Part shown: positions 44,001-57,189 of the stretch, in pieces
Layout: each line of letters starts with the position of its first letter
How positions within the stretch are numbered: position 1 is the stretch's first letter
Assembly (NCBI GenBank): GCA_964035795.1
Contig: OZ038321.1
Span: forward strand, 13,349,288 to 13,413,287
Origin: Pterobdella sp. o SKG-2022
Lineage: Eukaryota > Annelida > Clitellata > Hirudinida > Piscicolidae
DNA length: 64,000 bases
Reading direction: 5' to 3'
Notes under the pieces: model-generated
What the model was told of the DNA's origin: nothing
Database searches by the model: none
The model's input: only the letters and a program-made list of their open reading frames with translations
Program-made: the position numbers and the translations under genes

Positions 44001-47000
44001 ACGCCCCTCGAGGTTCATATTGTACACCCTCAGTGTTAAGCTGTCCTTTGGCTTCCACAATCTTTGATTTCTTAGTCTGGTCTTTAGCCGTGGTATACCA
44101 CATATTTCCACCAATTGATTACCTCGTTGTCTGCTAAACTTCATGCCAACTAGTCGTCTCACCATCTTATTTTCATTCCTTACCAGCATTTCAACCAATT
44201 TATGTGTTAAGGCCCATGTCTCACTCCCATATAATAAAACAGGTCTGATGCATGCATCGTATATGCCTGATCAATTTTTCAGTGGAGTCATGTTCCGTAG
44301 CAGACTTGAAATATTCCTCTAATTTATCCATGCCGCATCAATCTGTCCTCTCAATATCATTGTCGCAATCAAAACAATTTCCTAAGTAATTAAAAGATTC
44401 GACCTCTTCTACCACCTCACCATCTTCGAGTTTGAAGCTGCTTTCAGAGTCATTAGTATTATAAAATTTAGCAAAGTTCCATTTAGGACATATGAAGTTT
44501 TTATTAAATATAACATTTTTCAAACCAGAACACCTCTTATGACACCATTTTTTACATTTATTGCATAATATTTAGTTACTACCTACACCTTTACCACAAC
44601 AACCACACGGCCACCTACCCCAGTTTACTTTATTAACACTTATTTTACCACTAATCATATATTTTGTTTTCCTTATATTGATTTTTAACCCTCGCAACCC
44701 CATCGCACCTCTCCATTTCATAAACATACTTTTCACTTCATCCTTTGATTCTGCCGTGAACACTAGATCGTCCGCATACAACATTTCCCAAGGGGCACCT
44801 TTTCTACATTCTCTCGTGGCTTCCTCCATTACCAGTAGGAAAAGCAAAGGGCTTAAAGCAGACCCTTGGTGAACACAAACCTTTATTTCAAATTTCTTTG
44901 ATGTTCCAGTAAAGGTTTTCACTCTTGAGTTCGTGTTCACATATAGTGCCATAATTAGTTGAACCATTCTTTTTAGTACACTTTGTCTTCTAAGGGCCCA
45001 TTCTATCACTCTATCAAAGGCTTTTTCTAAATCAACAAAAATATGATGTAATTCCTTTTTCTTGCCACCATATTTTTCTTGCAATTGCCTCAGCACAAAC
45101 AATCCATCTATTGTGCTTTTGCCTGGACTGAATCCGAGTTGATTTTCATTAATGGTGATAATTTCCCTCAACCTGGCTTCTGGCACCTTCTCCCACACTT
45201 TCATGCTGTGCTCTAGAAGCCTTACGCCTTTGTAATTACCACAATCTAGGGCATCATCTTTACCTTTGTATACAACCACAGTATCGCTATCTTCCCATTT
45301 CTTGGGAAATTTTTCTTTAAGAATAATTTGTTTGAAAATTCTTCTCAGTTGGTTCACAGCAACTTCTTCCGTCATTTTTATCAGGTCGCTTGTTACCTTT
45401 GAAGAGCCAGTGGTTTTGTTATTTTTCATTTTCTTCAGCGCCCTTAAAACCTCATCCTCTGTAACGTTTGGTAAGGGACCTTCTACCTTTTCAACTTCGT
45501 CGGTATAATAGCGTGAAATTTCATTAAGAAGTTTTCAAAGTAATTTCTCCGTCTATCTAACACCTCATTATCCTTCACTATTAGCTCACCATTAGCATTT
45601 TTAATATACATTGATCCTCGCAAATCCTTGTTATCTCTTTTCATATTCTTATCAATTTTGAACATTTCGTTTCTTCCATTTTTGCTTTTAATGTTTCCAT
45701 TTCACTTATTGAATGCTTTCATTTGACCTCTGTAAATTTCTTTTTAGTTTCTTTTTTACAATATATATAATCGTTTTTATATTGATCTAGATTAAACTTA
45801 CACCATCTATTGAAGGCATCTCTCTTCTTCGTTATCACCAACTTCACCTCATCATTCCACCACCAAGTGTCTTTTCTCCTCCTATTTCCAACTTTTCCTG
45901 TTGTTACACCACAAGCATTTTTGACTTCAGTTAAGACTATCATAAAAATATTTCAAGTCTGTATTGCTTTTTCTGAAATTTCCTTCTATTTTCATTTTAT
46001 ATTCCATTTTCAACTTCTTATGTTTTAACTTCCACACTTTAATTCTGCTTTCTCTCCGCACGTTTTTTTCATTTTTCTTTTCTACTTTTAGTTTTGCTCT
46101 TAGTAATTTATGCTGGGACATACATTCTTCTCCTGCAAAAGTAGAGCAGTTTTTTATTTTAGAGATATGTTCTCTTCTAGTCAAAATAAAATCAATTTGA
46201 GACTTTGAATCTCCACTTTTGAATGTAACAAGCTTATCAGTTGGTTTGGCGAAGATAGTTTGCTATCATTACATCAAAAGTTTGGCAAAATTCCAAAATA
46301 TTCAAACCTTCATCATTCCTTTGACCATAATTATATTTATCTAGCACTTTTTCAAAACCACCTCTTGTCTCCTACATGACCATTCAAATCTCCACTTATA
46401 TTAATCTCTTCAGCGTCTGCAATTTTTTCCATCACTTCACTCAGGTGAATCCAAAACCTTTCTTTCTCTTCTCTAGGTCTTCCAACTTGTGGGGCATATG
46501 CAGATATGAATTTATAGATAATTCCTTCTAAGACCAATTTTAATTTTATTATTCTATCCCCATGTCTTTCCACTTCAATTACCTTATCTTTCAAATTTTT
46601 TCCAACAACCACACCAACCCCATTTAAACTTTCTTCATCTCCACTCCACCATAGTTTATGATTTCCAATATACCTGCAACCACCACCTCTGAACCTCACC
46701 TCCTGAATGTAGCAAATGTCTACCTTTCTCCTCTCTATCATCTCTCCAACCTCAACCCATTTACCCTTAAGGGTAGCAACATTTGCTGAGCACACGTTTA
46801 AGAAATACTAAGGGTAAGAATAATAATACTGCCGGGGCATTCTTAGCACCCCCTGTTCATTCAAGAACTTCCCGGAAATAGGGGCCATGAATTTGTTTGT
46901 AGACTTCATGGAAAAAATAATAATTGGGGCATATTTATTTTCTATTCACCGGATGCTCTTTCTGCCGCAGAAAACCTCTACACGAGGCTGTAAAACATAA

Positions 47001-48190
47001 GTACTCTGAACAACAATAATAAATTACTGATGTTCTAAATACATACTAGTGCCTTATAAGCAATATACCCCACTTTTGTAGTCAGAGACTATTACTACCA
47101 ATATTATATATGTTATAATATGGTAGTTTTAGTGGGATAAATACAATTTAAAAATAAAAAATCTTTTTTGCGACCAACTATTATATACAAAATTATTAAA
47201 AAATATATTTGAATAACCCCATTATACTAGTAATAAATAAAACAACCTTTCGACTAATCAGGCGCTACAACAGATCACTGCACGCCAGGATAGAACAATG
47301 GTGCCACAAGTTTAGCTTTGACTCCCACGACTCAAACGTGTACTCGTGTGCTTCTGTGTGTGGTCTTATAGAGAGATACAAGGACCCCTCGTGTATGTTG
47401 TGGGGATGTTGGTTCTGATACTAATGTGAGGATGGTGGTAGTGGTTTTTATTTAAAACGTTTTTGTGATGGTAAGATGTTTTTTCTTTTTGAATCATTTG
47501 GGAGTATGAGGGTTGATCTTAAAAACGCTGTCACTATGAAGGATAGCAAGCTCTGACCCTAGAATCAATGTTCTCTGGAATAACTCACTTGAATTAATCT
47601 GGATAAATAGCATATAATGTTGATAATAATTTTTAAAAAGATTAACAGCCTAATAAGATTGCAATGATGTTTAAAATTAAATTATGCAAATTTGATTACC
47701 AATAAGATTGATAATCTTAATTTCTTATAAGTTTTTTGTCACATGGTTACAAAGTTTTTTTATCATCCTCAATCTTGGTAATTACCTCACTTATGCTAAC
47801 AATGATCATAACGGCTACTATAAATCATCAACCTATAGCCCTAGCTATCACTATTACTATTACCTTTCCTACTCTTCACGCCACCATTTTAACACCATCA
47901 ATACAACTTCTCTACCACCACATCAAACGCACTCCACGACCATCATTATAATCATCCAAACCACCACTACAAAGCAACCCCACGACCATACAGGCCTGAT
48001 GTTTTTTGAACCGATGTTGATGATCCCTCTAGCGAAAAGGACCCCCTTCAGTCTGCAGAGTCTTAGCAGAGCAGCAGTGTGTAGTGCCATCAAGTATGAT
48101 GATATTAGCCGTCTCCCCGTGCCCAAGTCTCTCGTGCGTTATCTGCAGTATTATCACTATAAGCAACGAGTGAGGGTTCGACGGTTCTAA
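41047..48190 (+). CDS. SOCS5-like: SOCS4/5-like suppressor of cytokine signalling
   Basis: Complete coding sequence in five exons with all phases matching: 41047-41619, 42135-42207, 43161-43221, 47262-47392, 47994-48190 (TAA); 344 residues. Residues 1-~190 are a Ser/Lys-rich N-terminal region ending [11 protein letters not shown], the conserved approach to the SH2 domain in SOCS4 and SOCS5. The SH2 domain follows: [19 protein letters not shown], then [19 protein letters not shown] with the phosphotyrosine-binding Arg222, then [14 protein letters not shown]. The C-terminal SOCS box has [12 protein letters not shown] (Elongin-binding part) and [22 protein letters not shown] proteins recruit Elongin B/C and Cullin-5 to phosphorylated receptors or kinases; SOCS5 relatives limit EGFR and JAK signalling. 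The N-terminus is shorter than in human SOCS4/5 (440/536). The vertebrate genes have one coding exon, this one five. Intron 4 contains an antisense RTE LINE. AATAAA at 48343-48348 fits the 3' end. Confidence 0.95.
42543..42625. mobile_element. possible LINE/SINE tail with (CAAT)n
   Basis: CAATCAATCAATCAAATCCTTTTTATAGCCCATTTTCC resembles the arrangement of a short tandem tail followed by TTTTTATAGC seen at the 3' ends of the CR1-group copies at 32.8 and 36.0 kb. If so it is on the minus strand and very truncated. Similarity is short, so this is tentative. Confidence 0.35.
43838..46800 (-). mobile_element. RTE-type LINE, near full length, inactive
   Basis: Inserted antisense in intron 4 of the SOCS-like gene. 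From 46795 downward: endonuclease with [32 protein letters not shown] and [10 protein letters not shown], then a gap of broken frames (45483-46184) with a linker containing TWWWNDEVK. The RT follows (44572-45429): [36 protein letters not shown] and YADDLVF. A Cys-rich [11 protein letters not shown] motif comes next (~44580), then a C-terminal block with RRLVGMKF and [11 protein letters not shown] (43971-44198), and a (CAT)n/(ATG)n 3' end at 43838-43850. The YADD is kept but stop codons and frameshifts split the ORF at least five times. The domain order and motifs fit the RTE clade. Confidence 0.85.
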
Positions 48191-51100
48191 CTTTGCAGTT
48201 TCTGTTTATCGAAGTTCTCTCTTGTAGTTGTATATAATATATCTATGTGTACCTCTTAATTTCCTTTCCTTTATCTCCGTGTTTGTTCGTTTAGTCCTTT
48301 GTCTATCTTTTTAAATTATTACGAAACAAGTCAATGGGTTAGAATAAATTTGATTATGTGACAATGTTTTCAATTCCACTATAACTTTGAAAATATATCT
48401 TTAACGACGTTAATGCTATCAAGAATAATGACTTGACCTAAAGAATATGAGGGATTGTAGGATGTGTTTCATATGATTTTTGATATTCCATATGTTAATT
48501 ATTATTGAGAATAAATTAAAATGATTAACATTGTCATCTTGCCATCTTTTTATTTTCTTAAATACTAATCTTATATCTTCCCTTCAATCAAATTCAATGG
48601 AAATCTCTGAAATGTTTCCAATTTTATAAAATTTTCAAGTGGCCCATTTTTCCAATGTCAATAGTTTATTAATGCTTATGTTATATTTATCTACTTTTCA
48701 TCATATTCAGTATCTTTTTACGTTTTTAATTTTCAAACTTAATCATTTTTGTATTTTTTAATTTAAAATTTACCTTTATCTTTCTTTCCGCATCTTAATA
48801 TTTAAAGCTTTCAGCAAAAGTTCATAAATGCCATAAATATGCATACTTAAACACAGAGTTTTAATATCATTTGCATCATCATCTTGTTCACTGGTGTACG
48901 AAGTGTGGACGTCATTTTGGAAGTTCATTTTGAATTCTTTCATGTTTTGTGCGTGAGTTTCAATAAAATAACTTATGTAAATTTTGAAAAATCAAACTCT
49001 TTAAAATGCCATAAATAATACTTGATTGGCGACTAGTGTGTTTCTTGATTTTATATGGGACACCAATATGTCTAACCCATGGAAATTAACGCAAAGCGAT
49101 GATGATGACTTGTGCTGTTGTTTAGCGCCAACTTCCAAAGACTCTGCCGACATTCTTTAGAGCGAGTACCGAAAGAAACTTGTAGCTTCGAGTTGTTTGT
49201 GACTTATGGTGAGCAGTGAAAAAATAATGAATGGATTCTCGAAGTGCTTTGTGTTTGGAAGCTGACGTGGTTGAGAATCTCTTCGAAACTTCTGTTGGAG
49301 TGCACACCCGGCACCACGAGAAGGTATGCTCTTTCGCCGGCTGATGATCATGATGATGACCAATGTAAGATTGCATACATTCATAAACCGTATATCTCTT
49401 TCTCAATCAAATATATCAAAAGAATGTACACACAAAGACATTCATTCCATAGTGGACCATTGAGAAACTTAAATGAATTATATCTAAGATGGTACTCTTA
49501 AAGCAGACGTTTTAAAGTTAAATGCTACTAATGGTGAAATTAAGAGTGAAAGATTGTGCCTTATCAAGGTAAGTTTTTTTTTAATTTATAAATAACGAAA
49601 TTCAAATTGAATGGGATCTGTATCGAATTTATTCGGTGAAAAGCAAGTAATTATGACCCTTAACTTATCAACGAATAATTTTAAATTTGTTTTAAACAAT
49701 TTTTTATTTGTCGAGACTTCAGAAAACTAGAGAACATCAGATTCAACACGCTTCACAAAGGTTTTTGAACTGATCTTTAGCCATTTTAAATCTTGCTTGT
49801 TAGACCTACCTAAAAAAATCCATTACTCAAAATTAACACATGTGTTAAAGTTGTATTAAACTTTGAAGGTTTAAGTATAATGAAACACGTTTTGAGCTTA
49901 TATGCCATAGCATATTCATATTTACGATGTTATTGAGGCGCTTATTTTTATTATTAGTTAACGAAAGAACAAAGGTGGATGAGGTCTGAGAAACAAGTTT
50001 CAAACCTGCGGGGTTCACCAGCATTGGTCGATAATATTCATGGGCTTAGAATTTAAAAAAAAATTAAAATCATATTTAGAAATAACCTAAAAAGAAAACT
50101 TGTTAGTTTTAAGGTACGAAAGGATTAAAAGTCACAACAGGAAAACAAGAATATAAATAAAATAAGAATCGCCATTTGGATATTCGAACTCAAAACAAGC
50201 CTTTAAGAAGATTTATAATGGTGATAAAAATACTTAATAGCCGTGGTAATAACAATAAAAACAATGCCAATAATAATAATAAAAATAATATGAAAAATAA
50301 TAACGTTAGTTGTGCCTTGTGTTCCAAAAAATTCCATTAAAGCCAGTTACAGTGTGAAGCCACACATCACAAGTGGTCAAAGAAACATTAAACGAAGAAC
50401 CTTCGTAAATTAAAAGTCAACGAAATTATGGTACACAAACAAATACTAATTTTAAAACAACTCTATATAAACTACAATATTGACATCAAAGTAATTATTA
50501 TATGTGTATATATTCATATAAATATAATATATACTTATAGGTAATGTTACAGTAGTTACAGGATCGTCAACACGATCATGAAGACATTTTTTGACAAAAA
50601 ATCTATTAAAAGTATTGATTTGCAAGTTCTAACTCCATCAAATCAAAAATCCTCTAAAGTAATAGTATCATTTACATACATAGATTAGGGCTTCGACAAA
50701 TACGGCACAATATAGCATGATAAACGTATAACCATTGTAACATACGTTTCAAAACTTGTAGACAAGTAATTTAAAATGAAATATTTTCTTTAAATTTAAA
50801 ATTTATTTCAGCAGTGTTTCAGTTTTAGTGAGTGATTGACTATCAAGTATTGATCAACGATCTTTTAAGCTTTAATTATTGATAAAAACCTTTCAAAATC
50901 AATACAAAAATATTAAAATAACTCAAAAAAAGATTAAAATAACTAACATGTTCTTTTAATGACTTATGGTGAGATTGAACTTATGGGAAAACTCGCATCT
51001 TTTTTTGCTTTTATAACCTATTTCAACGAATCAAAAAATGCACAGTTTCCATTTAAATACTTAAAATTTGGGAACCAATAGAATTAACAGTTTCAGTTGA

Positions 51101-54100
51101 TTTATCATTGGAAATTGTATCTACTCTTAGGTGTACTGTTACCATTGTTAATAAATAACATTGACGACTGGAATAACAGGCAACACTAGTTGCATTTAAT
51201 TTGAGTGATTTGAAAATAACCAAATAATAATAGACATACCAAAATTTCATAATAAAGATTTTTTAATCAGATGATGGAACTAAAATTTTTAAAAGTTTTG
51301 TTTTGAATAAAGTTTATTAAGCCAAACTTTGTTTCTTTAAAAGAAAGAATTTTTTGAGGTTTTAACTCATTATGAAAATAAGCTAATTATTCATTTGTCC
51401 GCATTCATTATTAAGCCATGTTTAAAATAGTTGTCCATTCCAAATGATTCCATGTGAAAGTTAGTTTTTCAATAAAATTCGTCGTTAATATAAATGATAA
51501 TTATAAAAACGCTGAAAAAAAAGCTTGAAAAAAAAAAGTATGATGTAAAAAAATGTCAAAACAATAAGTAGTGCCAACTCCATTACACTATCATCAATCA
51601 CCTCCTAACCAACTCTGAATTAATCACAAAAATAACAACGGGGCTCAAGACAGCAAATGAGAGTTCTGTAAGCAATATGCTCAGGTAGGTACTAATGTCA
51701 AAGCTATTTAAATAGGATTATGAAGGTAATAATGAGCTTTTTGGAATAAAACAATAATATAAAATTGAAAAAACGATAAAAACAATAATTTTAGTATTAT
51801 AATTACCAAACTCCTAAGCCTGGACTCACTCCTCCACTATAGTGCCACTATGAAATATTATATCAGTCATGCTATCAATAACAGCACTGTTGTAACTAAA
51901 ACTATCAATATAGCTATTGTTAACAAGATTAAAAGGGATAATAATCATACTGTTAATATCGCTATTAATAATGCTACTATACTTTTGGTCATAATGAACG
52001 GCACAAACTGTGTTATTTGTATGATGATTTATGTTTTTTAACTCATTGGCACAATACATCATTTCATCTGCTCATCTTCATTAACAACATCAATAATAAT
52101 TGTATGATAAAGATAATAATGCGAATAATAACACACATTGATGATGGTTGTTTTGAATGGCATTACTTTTGAGAGCTTGGCGAAGGTTTAGCATTATGAT
52201 AAATGGAAAAGATATTAACTTATTGTTATGAAGTTGTGAATATTAAAAGAGCTACCGAATTATCGATCAAATTGAGCTCCTTAAAATCACAACTTGTAGG
52301 TAATTTATGACTTTTAAGCCATTGGATGGCCACAAGACATGCCTTATGATCAATTGAGTGAAAAACTCAAATTAAAGTATTATTGTGCATAAAAAGCGTA
52401 TTTTACAAATGATGCTTAGATAAAAAGTTGATTGGATGGCAATCTTTCACAATACAAAAACAACGGCATTTTCAACACTTCATGAATCTAAAATGTCAGA
52501 AAACGAAGAAAAAAAATGAATTAAAAATTATGAAATAAAAAAAAAATGGAGAAAAGATAATGAAAAAATATGAAAATGTGTCGGAAAATCTGAAGGTTTT
52601 AAATTAAATACAAAAATTTGAGTTCATTTTGAAATTATTTTTAATAATAAATTATTTTTAATAATAAATTATTTTTAATAATAAATACATTTTAATGTAA
52701 GTTTTATTGATATTATTCGTTTTTGAAAAATACCCATTCGTAAATTTTGTTTCAGAATGTGTTTACAAAACCCATAAATAATTTCTTATTATTTTTATAG
52801 TTTTTTTTTCTTATTATCCTTATTGTTTTTTATTATCCTTATTGTTTTTTATTATTCTTATTGTTTTAGCCATTCATCATCACAGCAATTCATCTTAATA
52901 CATCTATCCTACAGCCAACATAAACAAAATTAATCATTTAAATTGATAGCATCTTTTATTGTTTTTGTTTTTTTTTTGTGATTATTTATTCATTTTTAAG
53001 ATTTTTTTTATATCTTTTTTCTATTTATTTATTAATATATGAGTTTATTTTTATTTATCGTGTTATTTGTTTATTTTTCAAATTTTTATTTTTAATATTA
53101 TGTGTTATTATAATTTTTAATTTCATTAACTAATATTGATTTCCTAATTCTCATTATTTTGAAGACCCCACCAAAAAAATCCATGAAAATAACAGTTTTG
53201 TATATTTTTCCGTTTTATATTCGTTAAATTCAGTTGGAATCTCAAATAGAACATGAACATCAATGGAAAACTTAACCGATGTATCTCGGTATGTTGACCT
53301 TTGTTAGTGTTGGAATTGATTTATTTGTCTCTAAACCTTTTGGAAACTTTGCTTCGTCACAAGATCCTGCACTTTACATTAAAGCAGATTTTAATAAGAA
53401 ACTACAGAAAAGTATAAACTACATTAACAGCAATAAAAACTAATACAGAAATAACATTTATAAAGCAATAAACAATAACTAAGCATTAGTGGCAGTAAGT
53501 AAATTTAATCAAACAATCGAGCTACAATAAATTACTGCCAAACGATCATTTGCTGTATTTATTTTGTTGAGGGCATCATTTATATAAGTAAAATTTAATT
53601 TGATTTATTCTTTTCGCGAGCCTCTAGGATGGAATGCAAACAAGGATAGACGCATACATCATATTTAATAGCACCGCCACATTGAAAGGAACTTCAATGG
53701 TGACAACCAAATTTGAGGCGAATAACAAACTTCATTCAATTATTTTGAGATTAATGATGAAAAAGTGTTTTAATATTTCTTTTGAAGCTAAATTGTGGAA
53801 TACATTTTACTTAAATTTTTTTTGTATATAAATATACATGTCTGGATTTCTTTATAAAAGTGTTTGAATCAGATTGATAGGTAGGTGAAAAGGATGGTTG
53901 TATAAGAATTAATACTTTTTGTTGTTTTTTTTCTTGTTATGTTGGTTTTTAAAATTTGATAATCTTCATATTTTCTAGCACAACTTTTTCATGTTGCATG
54001 GTGGTGGTAGGGTTGAGGTTTTTATAAACCCCTTTTATAACTATTTTTATTATACTTATTGCAAATATAATTAGTATATTATGAATTTTAATTAGTATAT

Positions 54101-57100
54101 AATAATAATATTAATTGTTATGAAAATATTTATAAAAATAAAAATAAATCATAAATAACAACAAAAATAGTGATGAGGTAATAGTAAGAGGATGAGTATG
54201 CATGGAGGGTGTCATAAATTAGGCATTATTCACATACAAATTACTCCAAAGCATACTAATGAAGATTTTTTATCATGGTTCTTATTATTGCTTTTTTTAT
54301 TCTTATTTATTAATTTTTAATCTTTTTTATTTATTATTTTTGCAATTCATTACATTTAATAGATTAACGATATTTTTAATGTCCTATTTATTTTTTATTT
54401 TTGTAATATCACTCTGGAGCTTGTATTATTATTTTTATTATCACTATTAAGCTGTTACTATTTTTTATTATTTCCATTATGTATATTTTTTTTTATTTGG
54501 TTATGCACAACAAGCTTACACACCATTTCTTGAAACGATTTCATGGAAAAGCATTGAGATTAAACTTCATTATGCGTTAAAAAAATAAAAAAAACATAAA
54601 TAATAAAAAATAGAAAGCTAAAAATATAAATTAGGTATTCATTTCAGTGTTGTTTGCAAATATTTAGAAAAAATTTTCAATTTTAAAAGCACAACAATGA
54701 ATATGGGAGAGAGAAAAGAGAAGATTTATAAGCGTTTATAAATATTTTGAATGGACCTATATTTTAAAAATTTGATATTGATAATAACAATGATTAAATG
54801 GGATTAAAATCAACTACAAGATAACTTTTTTTTGGACGAATCAAATTCTTTTCAGTGATATAATATTATAACACTAATATTTATAACGTTATGACATATT
54901 TATAAGGATATACTTTTAGTGTGGAGTGTTGTTGAAATATTTTGAATTTTAATTTTTCTCTTAGTTTACATTCTTCTTAATCCGGTGCGGTCTTCCTAAA
55001 TGTTTTCAGTGTATAATTGATCGTTGAATGCATTGAAAAATAGTTTCCTAATGTCACGATAACTTATGATATTACTTCGATTACGTTATTATTCTAATCT
55101 TTTTTTTACATATACTTTTTGTTTTTATAGTGATTAAATTAATTATATTTGTTTATTGAGTTTTATAATTTCCAAAATAAGGCACAAATTGTTTGCTCAC
55201 CTAAAAACTGAAATTTTTGATAAGTTCAACCCGATTATAAATCATTGAATCTATTCAACTTCAATTTTCACTTCGATACAAAAATGAAAACTATGATATA
55301 AAATCCTTCACAACCCCATTAAAAATCCAGCCAATCACGTACCACCATGTTGAATAACACAAAAATAAATGGAGAAAGTAAACTTAAAAACATAATTCAA
55401 AAAGTAACCACTATTGTATAGTAAAATGCAAAAAATTTGATCATCCGAAAGTGACATAATTTTTATTTAAATTTATAACACTTGAATAGAAGCCTACGCA
55501 TGTTAAAATTTGATAGATTTTTTAGAGACATCTTATGTATCTTTTTTTTATATTATTTGAATAACTTTTTATTTTCAATTTTTTATAAAGAATTTTTGAT
55601 ATATTTATTTTAATAAAAACTAAAATTTTCGATAAGTACAACCTTATCTAAATCATTAGACTAATGTTAATAAATAACCATATATACATGCAATCAAGTA
55701 TAAAAACGTCAGTTTATAACAAAAGCACGTTGAAACATACCTCTGTATATAGCTTCTAACATACATACGCTTTTAAACTCAAGTACATATAAACATACCT
55801 GCACATATAAGACTGCATATGAATTGTTCAATAGAAGAGTAATATAAAGGCACGAGCAAAGTATGATACATGAAGTACTCGATGTCTTTGTGAATTCTTT
55901 GCTGTGACTTTCCCAAGTGAGTTCAAGGGGATTAAGGGTTGAAATAAAATTAGATTGGTTTATGAAGTTAACAATAATATATGATTTTATATTTAGATGA
56001 TTAACCTAATTTTTCATGAGTGGTTATCAGTATTTATTATTTGGTTTGTAGGTTTTAATTTTTCGTAAAGTGTTAAAGTTAAATAAATTAAAGGACTGAT
56101 TGCATGGTTTTTAAATTTTGTGTTCAACATTAAAACTTCAGAATATAAAGTAAAGGTTTTGTGTCAATAGCATTAAAATAAATGTTATTCACTTATGAAA
56201 TATATTATCTACTTGTTTTGATAGAGTCATCTACTTCATTTGCATAAAATCCTGTTTACTAAGTGCATCATAACATTATGAGGTATGGTAGGGAAATCAT
56301 TTAGAGAAAATAATAGTGCTATGATAAGCTTCAATATCTATCATCAGTTTTGATGTATGAGATTAAGATAACGGTAAAATTTCAAAAACTTCGAACACTT
56401 ATTTAAAAAAATTTTTCATTATTAATCAACCAATTGTTTTCTCGTAAATTAAAAGAATTTATTTTTAAACGGAGAGCTATAGTTTTGTTTTTTATTTTTG
56501 ATAGATTTTTGAAAGATATTAACGTATAATTAAAAAAATAATTCTTAAGAAATATACAATGCTATGTAATACCAAAAAAACCTATTTCTTTAAATAAAAA
56601 TGGATAAAAAATTAAGATAAAGAGGTATAGAACTTTTTGACATAATTAACCGAAATCACGTTTATATTCTACTAATATTACCACATTCTTTAATATGTAG
56701 TGCTCGTCTGAACTACATAGGGTTTGAAACATTAGAACTCGATGCAATAAACACTGCGTGAAGTCGTTGGTGTTTTGATGGCTTCATAAGGGGATTATCA
56801 TTCAAACCATATTTTAACTTATATTTTAATTTGAAGCAAATAACCGTAGGTACATCTTAAGTTATTGGTTTATTTTAAGTCGGGAACGCCAAAGACGTTA
56901 TTCACGGTGAAATTTTTTTAAAACTTTGAAATTGAATGAAAAATGACATCAAAATCATGACTGTGAACAATTTTTTTCTAAATTTAAAAAGTTGCGGAAG
57001 TGTCACTTTTTAGTGATACTGGGCAGTTGTACAAGTATTTTACCATAAAAAATTAATTTTTTTGAATTAGTTTTTCATTTTTTGATATTAATAAAAAAAA

Positions 57101-57189
57101 AATATTTAAATGTAGATTTGAAAAATTAAAATTATTTTAACCTATATTATAAATTATCAAAATTATTTACTGGGGAAGGAGTGCCAGCA
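48191..57189. other. 9 kb AT-rich region without recognised genes
   Basis: The start holds the SOCS 3' UTR (AATAAA at 48343-48348). A GC-richer block at 49080-49345 and smaller ones near 51590-51700 and 53630-53720 have no identifiable domain. There are two small minisatellites: three copies of an 18 bp TTATTTTTAATAATAAA unit (52634-52690) and three copies of a 20 bp TTATTATCCTTATTGTTTTT unit (52811-52868). Otherwise I see nothing. Confidence 0.5.
48343..48348 (+). terminator. AATAAA poly(A) signal, probably SOCS-like
   Basis: Lies 153 bases after the SOCS-like stop codon, on the same strand. Confidence 0.5.

Noticed and set aside
51640..51692. Exon-like segment ending in a good donor (CTCAG|gtaggt)
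   Set aside because: No acceptor with a conserved frame and no neighbouring exon; too short to support.
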